Positions 1-11,300 of a stretch of DNA of 34,887 nt are shown here, piece after piece (position 1 is the first letter of the stretch; each line of letters opens with the position of its first letter). The notes beneath the pieces are model-generated. The model worked only from the letters and a program-made list of their open reading frames with translations. It was not told the origin of the DNA and made no database searches. Source of the DNA: Saccoglossus kowalevskii (lineage: Eukaryota; Hemichordata; Enteropneusta; Harrimaniidae); assembly GCF_000003605.2 (NCBI RefSeq), contig NW_003116455.1, positions 297,391 through 332,277 on the forward strand, given 5' to 3'. Made by a program: the position numbers and the translations under genes.

Positions 1-1233
1 TTTTTAAGCTAATTTTTTTTAAACCACTTTTGTCAAAAAAAGCATATTTTTGACCCAAAATCAAAAACGCATTCTGGATATTTAAAATAAAGACAAGTTT
101 TACAAAGTTTGTATAATAAGCTTTCAGAAAATATATAACATGTTGGATATATAATACCATCTTCATTGTCTAATTACTCAATTAAAAAGCAAGCCAAATA
201 AACTGCATCTCTACCTTAAATAATATTTTTTTCAACAAAATTGATAATGGTCTATCCATAGTAACATGTAAATGGAACAAGAAGCAGTACAGTCTCAGTG
301 AAAGGATATGTAGACACCAGATACCAGCTTCGAAACCCGTTGATAATGTAGACGCGCGCGTCAGTACGCTACAATCGCAATCACCGATCTAAAACAATAT
401 CAGCTCCAGGCTCTTTACGAAAGCGCCCTCTAAGTGAGGGACAACAACTTATATATAAAGCCAAGTATTTAAGGTCAGTGTGATCTCGTGTGAATTTAGT
501 ATGGCATTTTATTTGAACTTTCTGGACACTGGATGGTTTCATAATCATTCATTTTAATTCACATTTGTCACAAGGATGAATCAATTATTGAATAGGGATT
601 TGTGTGTATCGTAGGTTTATTTATATATAAATATAACATACTTTTGGTGCAAATATATCTATAGTTATTTGAGTAATATTAATACAACTATTGAACACAA
701 TATCAAAACTCAACAATGTCTAGTAAATTTTACATACATTATTAAAAAAGGAGTTCACCATTTCGTGCAAATTTGAGGGTCTTTTATTATTTGGAACGTA
801 ATTGTCGAGGAAAAAAAACCGCCCTGTAAAATCTGCCCAATGAACCAAAACAAAACAAACACACACTAAAAACCAAGGACGACAAGTTATCAAGCAATTA
901 TTAAGCTCCTTGGTTTGACAATGGAGGTACACATGTTCGATGGTTTTGGTTGGCCAAGTTCCTTTCGTATCCGTCTTTTTTCACTGCTGAAATTTCACAC
1001 GTGTGTGTTATTTACATAATACAGTACCACTTGTTGATTGTGGCAGGAGTGCAAGGGCGCCCTCATCGTCTTTCTTCGTACTATGAGCATGCACCATTGA
1101 TGCAGTCCTACTATACCTGTCTATGCATGCACGAAGCACAACCGAATATTGCACTGTTTTATATATATTCATATTTCCAGTAGAAATAATATTTGATGAC
1201 AAATCATGTTATCAAATCACATGACCATGACAG
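1..1233. other. Upstream flank, no gene seen
   Basis: AT-rich sequence before the gene. I find no recognisable coding region, tRNA or repeat structure on either strand. The only local marks are a short CG-alternating tract near 352-360 and a TATA-box-like TATATAAAG at 452-460. That TATA-like word is about 1.8 kb upstream of the kinesin start codon, so it is unlikely to be the core promoter of this gene. It could belong to an unseen distal start site or be chance in AT-rich DNA. Confidence 0.5.
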
Positions 1234-1762
1234 CTAATCGAGGGGAGGCAAGGGGGGTAGCTGGTACGGTTTTACGGGAAATAAAAAGGGCTTTTCACAA
1301 TTTACGAAGAAAAAAAAGACGTTTTTACAGTTTACAGTGTTAACAAATGGAACATTGAATGGTCCGAAGAGCTCTCCGACTCAAATCCTCCACCATTGCT
1401 GCGCCGTGTGAAGAGACGCATGCGCATATTACCCTCGTAATGCTCTTCTTTTGGTTAGAGGGCCTTTTACGTCTTGACACTCAATTTTATAGTGAATTGT
1501 GTCATCTAGTCGTTTTACAGTTTCTAAAATGTAATTTCCCTGGATTATTCTTTACGATTTTTTTATTTGGATGTGATTTTTTGTACGTACGAGAAAAATG
1601 ACACATTTTTACAGTGTACGAAAAAAATATTTGATTGATTACGTCGTACGTCTAGCCTGTGATTACAGAATTACGGAATTTATTTTTTCTATTTACGTTG
1701 TACGAACAAAAAAATATTGCAATTACGTTGAACGAAAATAACCCTTGCCCCCCTCCTAATCG
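1234..1762. repeat. TTACG-rich inverted-repeat element with 7-bp flanking duplication
   Basis: The direct repeat CTAATCG occurs at 1234-1240 and again at 1756-1762. It brackets about 515 bp whose ends are imperfect inverted repeats: AGGGGAGGCAAGGG on the left and the reverse complement of a CCCTTGCCCCCC-type end on the right, about 11 of 14 matching. The interior is packed with variants of TTTACG, TTTACAG and GTACGA (for example near 1273, 1303, 1323, 1551, 1583, 1606, 1641, 1693, 1722). Matching flanks plus inverted ends suggest a non-autonomous DNA transposon of unknown superfamily; a 7-8 bp duplication would be compatible with hAT-like elements. An open frame at 1359-1601 inside it has no recognisable domain and is not called a gene. 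Confidence 0.6.
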
Positions 1763-1929
1763 GATTCTTGCTAAAAATAAAGATTTTTTTTTACAAGAGA
1801 AATTTAATTTTGAAATGATATTATTTCACCAAACAAATAATGAGTGTGGCATTGGATAACTGATCATAGGTGTTTCGTCAGTCTACCATTATAACATAAA
1901 TTCTGAAATTTAATTTATGACAACTCTAT

Positions 1930-2290
1930 CAAGTAGCGCCACTAACGACGTACCAAAGAAAATAACCCATGAAGCATTGCGTGATATTTCGCTCTTATTT
2001 CACTCGCAGTTCGCTGGATCACCTGTGTTATCGTCGTTGTAGTTCATGGACGTTTTGAACAATATTGTGAAAATATGCAGTTAAATTAGTCAAATGGCTT
2101 GCTTTTACATCGAAGGGGACTCGTGGTTTGTGTGATGTTCACAAGACAGACCAAAAGTTAACTGAAGGACCGCGGAGGGGATTCGTAGCGGTTTTCAAAT
2201 TACGTTGACCGGGCTAGTAGCGAGTTGACCGTCGACGTTGAGATAGGAAGACAGTTTTGCTTGTCGTTTCTAGCGAACACGATAGTAAAG
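1930..2290 (+). promoter_or_regulatory. CpG-rich probable promoter and 5' UTR of the kinesin gene
   Basis: CpG dinucleotides rise sharply here compared with the surrounding AT-rich DNA. I count about 18 CpGs in 2161-2340, while most 180-bp stretches of the intron have only a few. The region ends at the kinesin start codon, so it most likely contains the transcription start and the 5' UTR. The exact start cannot be read from sequence and no convincing TATA box lies close by. An in-frame TAG at 2186-2188 closes the reading frame upstream of the start, and no other in-frame ATG lies between it and 2291. A PuF/CpG-type dispersed start is inferred, not seen. Confidence 0.5.
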
Positions 2291-2328
2291 ATGTCTGCCG
2301 ATGACACGAGTGTCCGTGTGGCAACGAG
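2291..2328 (+). CDS. KIF21 coding exon 1 (start codon to residue 13, partial codon)
   Basis: The first coding exon holds only 38 coding bases: [12 protein letters not shown] plus the first two bases (AG) of Arg13. The start was chosen because this ATG is the first in frame after the TAG at 2186, has A at position -3, and yields the short acidic leader followed by the family's first beta strand (SVRVA). The donor is AG|GTAGGT at 2329. Using the nearby GT at 2333 instead would put a stop codon in frame. Intron phase is 2. The strand ends in Thr12 where relatives usually have Val before the RIRP motif. Confidence 0.88.
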
Positions 2329-5300
2329 GTAGGTAACCGATAACTACAGTTTGTATCTCACAGACGTAAGATTTGACATGTGCCGATCGTTGAGTGCAAG
2401 AGAGCTGGTGATTTGTGTCAACGCAGCTCCAGGTTGGATGTTCAAAGATTGCCGGTGTGTGGATGATATTGTCGTGTCACTGAAAATGATTAATATTCGA
2501 GTACTAGCTATAACGACCATTCGTTTTATATTTCCCCATTACCCGGCAAGCGTAATATTGTCCATTTTACAGCGACTCAGACGTTTATAATATTAATAAT
2601 TTCGAAAGGGAGAAAATTACGTCACAGAACCGTCGCTTACTCATATCCGATTCATTGATTTTTTTGTTGCATTAATTTTATTCGGAAATGCTGCCATGTA
2701 CACAGCACGACTATGAAAGTAGTATAATCGAAATTACAGATTCAGATTGTGTGTCTCAGTTATCATTCGTATTCGTTTCTTGTGCGTTCTCGAGTCGAAC
2801 AATGAGATAACGGGAGTAGCAAACTGGCTATCACTGTCATCTTGTCCCAAGACCAGCTCTTGCAGGCTTGCATGTAACTAAGCCTGTATTGAAAAAACTA
2901 AATTAATTAAGTCAAGGACCCCAACTTGGTACACTTGGTTTACATTTTGTATGTAGTTAATTTGATTAATTTACATATAACAGTTCACAACAAATACACT
3001 GGGTGTGAAATTTTCCGCCTTGTCAAGCATTTATTCCATTCTCTTTAGTTGAATTACATTTATGCTGTACCTGCACTGTCATTGGTGTTGACAAACACTG
3101 TTGATTGTTCCGAGTATTGTCATATGTCACCAGTTGAGTGACAGCTCTGTTGTAGTTTTCACACTGTCCTTTGTCAGTGATTAACTGTGAACTCAATTCA
3201 GGTCAATTTCATCAAGGCTCAATAGTGTGAAAAAACAAACAAAAAGCGATCACATGTCTAAGATCACTTTGGTGATATTTTTATTTATTTTATTCAAGTG
3301 ACCTAGTTAAATCAATCGTAAACTAGCAAGAGCTGATGTAGTTGTAAAAAAGGGTGGGTGAGGTTCTTTTATCCTTTGTTTTTTATGTTACACTGGGTTT
3401 TTTAACAGCAGATTCTTCCACTGTCCAGATAGATCAAAACAAGTTGAAAGTTGCTAGGAATGAACACAGTAGACTATAATTTATGTGTGCATGTTTATAC
3501 GACCAGGCTGATAAATTGTAATCAGTGTCGAAAGATGCAACACCATCGTGACTGAACGAAGGCCAGAGTTTGTGTGTGTGACGAACCTGGTAAATCATAT
3601 CTCCATAATCACAAGAAACTACCTGTTATAAGAATACGATATAGGGATTTTACAGGATAAACGATATTATACTAAAGAAATCAATGAATTTTAACTCTAA
3701 ATCTGATATCATATATATATATATATATGTATCAGCCTCAGATCTTCTCGCTTTCTCATGTCACTATAATGTGGTAGATGTTTCTGGCAGCTAGAAAATT
3801 ATTGTTACAAGTTTCTCATTTTCAAAAGTTCATAAATCTCTGAAAAATTATTTGATCATGCGGATTGAAAAACTAGCATGTGAATATCAACTCATAGCAT
3901 TTTAAATGCTCATGAAGTTTTATGAAGCCAGGATCCTGCCTGTGTTCACTGAGCTCTATTACTATCAAAACCATGGTAAAGACTGGCACTGGTAATTTGA
4001 TAGTTTCTATAAATCATATAACATGTGAGAGATTACCATTGTGTACTGTCTGCAATTGAAGTTGTAAAATTATATGGGTAGCTTTACTGTTTGTAGTTTT
4101 GCTATGATGAGTGTTTATGTTTGTGACATAATCGTTTTTTTGTTTGTTTATCACTTCCTTTCTGTATGTTTATATTGTTATATTTTTGGGCCAAGCAGAT
4201 ATAGGTTCTCAAAGCAATACAATACAAGTCTACCAGTATTATTCAATTTTGAGTTGACTCAGAGATAAACCAAGAGAAATGATGTCGTTTACCTTAATTT
4301 CACTTGTAGAATATTTTGGAACAGATGATAGATGCTATGTTACAATTATTTAAAGTAGTTTTAAAAATTTTGTTTGTCTGATCTTGGAGGTACCTCATGG
4401 TCTGATTTATCACGTTGTCTGTTTTGCACAGTTTTGCTGAAACCATCCTTCCATGGCATCCCTAAAAGTCTGTTCGTAATCAGGTTAGGAAAAGTCCCTG
4501 TTTTGAAGCTGTTTGACCTCTGTTAAACTGAATGGTTTGATTGAGGATGCCAAGGAGCTGAATTCCATCAATCAGAGTTCCTGTAACGACAACTTCCATC
4601 CATTTTAAATATAAACCAATAGATTTTGTCCTCTTATATAATTTAATACTGTAAAATACTTTATTTTCACTTGAAATTAATTTTTGCTATTTTCGTCGAA
4701 GGAATGATTCAGTAAAAATGTGAAAATAAAATCCAGCGAATATTTTTTTTTTTCATATATTTTACTAGTCAAAAATCAGTGAAAATAAAATCCATACAAA
4801 ACACTCAAAAAGTCTTTTCAGTGAAAATTAATTCCAGCTAAAATAAAGTATATCACAGTAGTTTAACCGCCAAAAACATGTGACTTCACGTTTGATTTCC
4901 CATGGAAACGAGTCACGACACTTGATGAAAGATGCATTTATCATGAATAATATTCTAGAAATGAAACTATAGACATACAGATTCAGTTGTAGTCTGAAGT
5001 CCTGAGTCCCTCCCCCTCCCCCTCCCCCTTCTAATACAGTAATGTAGTATGTATAAAGACCAGGAGTCAGTGACACTGTTTTGCAGCGTTTCTTAGATTG
5101 ATAAATATTTACTTGAGTAACAACTTTCTAAATGCCATCTGTACTTTGATACCCAAGTATGTGGCGAACTTTCTAGCAATACTGAGATCAGCTTTCTAGT
5201 TGACACCTGTCATTTTGTAAGCCCCCGATTTAATATCAAATTAAGATTCTTTGTATTGGCTCACTATAAAAAGTAAAGGTCACACCATGTATAAAATAAG

Positions 5301-8300
5301 GATGGCTTTCTCACAAAGTGAAACAAATTCAGCTTCTTGATTTTTTTCTTTTTTCTTCAGCCCCATGATACAACTTTTTCACTGACCTAGCCTTATTACT
5401 GTGCAGTTGTTTGTGGCATGCAGTGACTTCTATCATCTGAACTCACCCCTGTTTTGATTGGTGCTAGTTGTCACGTACATCACTGTATTTAGGTTACGGG
5501 TAATCTTGCTTGTCAAATATTTGATAAGATATTGGAGAATGTGAATATATGTATCCAGTGTGACACGCCCATGCTTTCAATGACATGGGTTCCATTGATA
5601 CTACACATCGTTGTTGTCATTTATTATCACTTGTTTGTATTCTCTGCAAGACGTATAGTTCTATTGCATTTAATACTAATTAATTATTCAATAGGAGCAT
5701 TTACATGTGATGGAATATTCAAACAAATGAACATCTGCATGCATTAGTAGACCCCACCCTAAAAATCTGTCGTTATTGACATAATTGTATTTGGAAACAT
5801 ACATGGGTATTTCCTGGGTAGCCGATTTACTTTCATACATTAAAATATGATAGTTGCTAACTAAATGTATTAAACAAAAAAAAAGACATTTCCAATTCCA
5901 TTGAATATTTACTTACCGGTATGTTTACATGTTTGTAGGACAAGAAATATAATTCTAATCAGATAATAATGCAATTTTCTAGTTGTACAGAATAGTTTTC
6001 AATCACATGGGCATGGCTCACCCATGTTCACGGTAAAAAAAAAAAATGAAATTTGAACACTGCGTGTGTATTTTAATATTAATCAATTAACAGCTGATTA
6101 GCTTGTGAAAAATAATCTTGTCTGACGCTGCCACTGTTATATTGGTACTGGTGTATGATATACACTGATGAATGCTGAAATCTTTACGCAGGTAATAATA
6201 TGCAAGACTACAAATCTGTGTCTCAACATACAGTGCTGCAAGGCCTTTTATGTCCTTGCTACATGTATTTTGATGGAGCCTGCCCAATAATACTGGTAAT
6301 GTGAAATGACTAGGGATATTATTTTAAATCATTCTTATAACAGTTTAATATAAATTATAAACAATATTCATCATGTATAGCTGAGCTGTCACTTAAATTT
6401 AAATATAGAATTGGTATAACGTCAATATTTGCTGGTTATTTATCGTACAACAAATCATTCTTCATTATGATTGTATACATGACTTGGTCTTCTATATTCT
6501 GTAGGGCCCAGCTTTTTTTTCAATAAAGCCAACATTTATAAAAAAAACACTTTTAATATATTTCTAATAAAATAATTAACTGTTTTGAAGGGCACCAACT
6601 CAGTGAGGTTATATTAATTATATAAATTAGTATATTAAATTATATTAAAACTCCACTGATATCATACAGTGTGAACAAATTATTACAATTTCTTTCAAAG
6701 TTTTATTGTATTAGGACCATAGAGCCGAATATGAGGGATAAGAAACACTGATGAAAAACAATATACCAGTAGTACATGTAATAGTTTATTTGCATATGAT
6801 GTTGCTTTGCATACGTTATTAGAGCATCAGGCAGACTACTTTCTAGGGTCTATGATAGGAACCATGACCCTTTTGATTACTCTGCAAAAAAACCAAAACA
6901 ATAATTCTGAAAATTTAATCCTATTATAAAGTAACTTGACAGTATTAATATTATTTCATCAGTGTAAACAGTGCTATAGTAGATGTTGATTAGTTTATTA
7001 ATTTAAACTGGATGTTTGTTGACCATATTTTCTTATCTGGTTTTATGAACAGTATACACTGTATAAAAAAGTACATGTGAAATTCTGATGAAATGTTTTT
7101 TTAATAGTACCTACAATCATTAATTGGTTTATAAGCGGTTTTAAAAGTTAAGATATAACTGGTAAATTTTATCAACTGCACTGTTTGTAATGCCTGGCAC
7201 ATGACAGATTACCTACCATTTCTTCTATTGTCCTCTTCTAGATTGTTAAATTGTTACTGATTGTTAGTTGAGGCATTAAACGATAAAACAGTGGTCAGTA
7301 TGTATGTCAGCGTAGTCTCAGAACGCCTATCGGTATTATGATATACCTTGACCTCGATATAGGGAATGTGTACGTGGGTATACATGTGTATTTAGCCTCT
7401 TTTGCACTTCACTATGCATACACTGTGTAATCACTGACCACTATCTACAAATCTGTCATTGCACTTTGAATGTACACTGTGCATAGTATGTAATTGTAAA
7501 TAAGCATGTATTGTACTTCAACTTTTATCTGCTCAAGTCAATGTTAAAAGTACATGGGTCTAGCAGGATAAAGGTAAATGCTTGTATTTTAATTAATGAA
7601 TGAACGAAGACGACAATTCAGGAACAACACTGTTACATGTCACTGTTTTTTTTTTTCTGTGAATTCTTTCTGGAAATTAAAACAACTACTACATGTAGAG
7701 ATTCCCCCAGATGATTTACAATACAATTCTTCTAGCTTCTTGACTCTATAATAAAAATCTGGGAAGTAGGTAGTGAGTTTTATATGCATGCTTTATTAGC
7801 ATAATTGTACCATTAACGCTATGTGGACATTGTTGTTGATGGCAAGGTAATGATATTGTTAATGGTATTGAGAAGTTTGCATTGTACTCTATTGTAATTG
7901 TTAAGTTGGCCTTTTTTTAATGATCTGACAAGGTGGGGCTCTCCCAGGTACACTAGTTGTCATTTTTATTTTTGTCAAAAGAATCACTTTTAATGTATGC
8001 TGCACACAGTTGTGTCATTCTACCAATAGGAATGATGAAAGTCAATACTGTATTGTCACACAACTGAATAAACAGTGTGTCTATTCTACACATGAACAAA
8101 GCATTGCCTCATTCTTGGAGTTATGAATATGGGCAAATTTTCTGTCAAGCAACAAAAAACGTCTTAAATGCAGAAAGAAGTAAAACCTTGAAAGTAAAAC
8201 CTTGGGGAAATTATCGGTAGATGCATTTAGGGTAGTACATAGATGTGATTAATTTGTCTTCATTAGATGTGTTTATCTGTAAAATTTATTAATATTTGTT

Positions 8301-11300
8301 GTCCTCTACCGTCTATCATCAATCTATGTGTTAATGACTGCTAACCTAATCTCACACACTTGTATAATTATTCTTGCACATTGTTTTGTGAAATTGTCCG
8401 GGTATGAATATAACAAAACTCTGTCCATGATTCTCTCAATATGTATACCAGTATATTCTCTAAATTAATTCTTAATATACCGGTAGGTCACTTCAAACTG
8501 TTTGAACAACAATGTAAACATTTGTCACAAATTAAACAACATGTACAATATGTAATTTTTCTGGAAATGAATCCTAATTTTGGAGCCAACAGATAAAATG
8601 TAAGTCAGTTTTCAGTTTTTACTCAAAAAATTTGGCTATTTTTTCCCAGTCCTCTGAGAGTAAGTACAGACTATAAACAGGACTATTTTGTGAATTAGTG
8701 GTGGTGAAAAGGGTTAATGAAAAATCATAGAAAAATACATAAACTAGTCAATAAACTAGGCTGTTCAAATGATTTAAACAATAGAAAATTTGGTTTGCTA
8801 TAACATTGACTTAAAAATACTATTTTTAAAAACAGAATCAAAGTCTCATATGAAATCACTTGATTAAACAAATGTGAACAGCATCTTTAAACTATTTTGT
8901 TATAAATTGATTAAAATGCATTCATATTAAACATGTGTGCCTGGCCAATCCTACGTACCCTATGACACTGATCCACTCATGTGCGTCTTAAAACTAATGG
9001 GCTAATTATAGAATAATAATTACAATACAGTTATCATTCAACTAGTTCTCTTTTTTGCACCTGTGGAAATCAAATTCAGTATAGGTATTTCAGTTTGGTA
9101 TTCACATTTTCATTTCAATCTGCAAAAAAAAAAATAATAATTGAACACCATGTTAGCTGTCAAAATTGTGGTGGTTGATTTTGTACATTTTTATGTTTTT
9201 TGATGAAATATGTATAATTGTTTGAAAGCAGTAATGAAGAAAGTTATGGAGGTTTAGTTTGTTAAAGGCAATCTGCTGTTAGTAAATGCGTGACCTGAAC
9301 AACATTGGTATTTGCCTAATGCCTGGTAGCCTTGATGCCCTGTGAAATTTAAGAGTCCAAGACAATTTTAAAAATTTACCTTAAAAATGTGTGCCCTTAG
9401 AATTACGAAATTCAACCTGTGTGTGTGTGCGTGTTTGAATATTGTCTCCTTGTACTTCATTGTATTCTCAGAGTAAATTATATATTCCATTGGTAAGGAC
9501 AGCCATGTTGAATATTTAAATATATTCAAAATATAGCTGATTGTCATTTGTTGTATAATGTATGTTACCTCAGGCCTGCTTGCTTTGTCAGAAGGGCATT
9601 TATGTAAGCGCATGTAATATTTAAACAATTTGCTTAGCTCTTAAGCAGATGATTTACAAGGTGTATTGATTATATATGTACTGTATGATAATTAGTTTAC
9701 AACCCTCAATATTAGAAAAATAAACATAAAAGGGGTCATACACTTTTTTTATCTCAATCATCCCAATACTGTTATTTGTATGTACCCATCATGCATTGCA
9801 TTTGCGTGACATGGATGTTCTGTATCCATGCAGACTGGCTGGATTGATTCTGATTAAAATAAGTCTTATAAAATAGTTACCGGCAGTAACAGGGCTAGTT
9901 ACCCATTTCTCTCTATACCTTCATAAAAATTTAAAAAATAATTCTGACTTCATGCTGTTAAACTATTACTAATTCTGTGATTAAAGGCTTTATTTTGAAA
10001 AAGATTTGTCCAATATAATATACCCTTCACATTATTTTATCCAAAGTGGCCATATTGGAAGAGACTATTATTAGAAGAGGTAGGAAAACTACCCTTGCGA
10101 TGTGGCCGGTCCTGAAATCAGATAATGATTCTCTGGGTTAGTATGTGTTTAAATACTTTTAAAATCCAACATTGCAGAATTATAAATTTACAAAAGTTCA
10201 TCGTTTTGTTGAGCTGCTTGTTGGTTCACCACTACTATCATAAGGTACTTCAAATAATGGTATAATCCAAATAAGAAAGTTCATCCATTAAAGTGGGGTT
10301 CATTTTCATGACTGCAATTGCAGTACAATATAATGTATCAATTTATCTTTGAATATTAACTAAGGGATAATCTGATATACAGCTGACTTTTTGCTCTACT
10401 AATTTTAATATTATCTGTACTCAGCTACGCTATGTCTCTCGTTATTCCTCTGGGAATCCATATTTGGGAATATTACAATGCACATCATAACTCTCTGAAA
10501 TTCATTGTTTATTTATTTATACATGACTGCATGAAATGTTCAGATAATACCATGTAACTGTGATGTAGCCTTTGTTACGATTGTAATAATTACTGACTTT
10601 GACTACCATTTGAACTTCTACTCCATACATGTTCATGTATATTATGGACAGCAGTCACTGGTTTACACTCGTGTATTTTAAACAAACTCTTATTTTTTAT
10701 TCTTAATAATAACCCATTCTCTGACATTCGTGCAAAAACAGTATTCACTGTGGAGGTGACCTCAAAAATAAACGATGACGATGATCAATGGAGGGGTCTG
10801 GATGGTGATGTGTCCTGGACAGACTGTCATCAGTGTGGTTTAATCTCGTATTTTGATTAATGTAGGTGCCATTATAGTATAGCTAAAGACAAAATAGCAT
10901 GTAACTTATTACATCTCACAGGAATCATGGATATGCAAGGGACCTCAAAATGGTAAAATTTGAATCCAGTGAATACATTTATAATGTATAACTCAATCAT
11001 TACTTGTGATGCAGTAGAGTTTGTTTTCAGGTCATTGCTTCCAATTTGATATGCAGAATGTACATTAACCATACAGTCTGTATCAATACAAATCGAAATA
11101 TGCAGAAATACTTTATTGTTAACGGTTATTGTAAAGCTAGGCTTTTGTTATGTTAATGAATTCAGTATAATCTGGGCTCCAAAATGATCACCTGAAATTA
11201 TAAAATTTTATATCACTGATATAAATCACTAAATAATATTACAGAGGTTTTAATAATAAGCAATAAAAATAAATTGTTCCTTGCTCATCCTGCACGTCAG

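Noticed and set aside
452-460. TATA-box-like TATATAAAG as the gene's promoter
   Set aside because: It is about 1.8 kb from the start codon, whereas a CpG-rich region directly abuts it; noted only inside the upstream flank.
2351-2590. Open frame of 79 codons right after exon 1
   Set aside because: It lies in intron 1, has no domain, and shares no splice logic with the kinesin exons.
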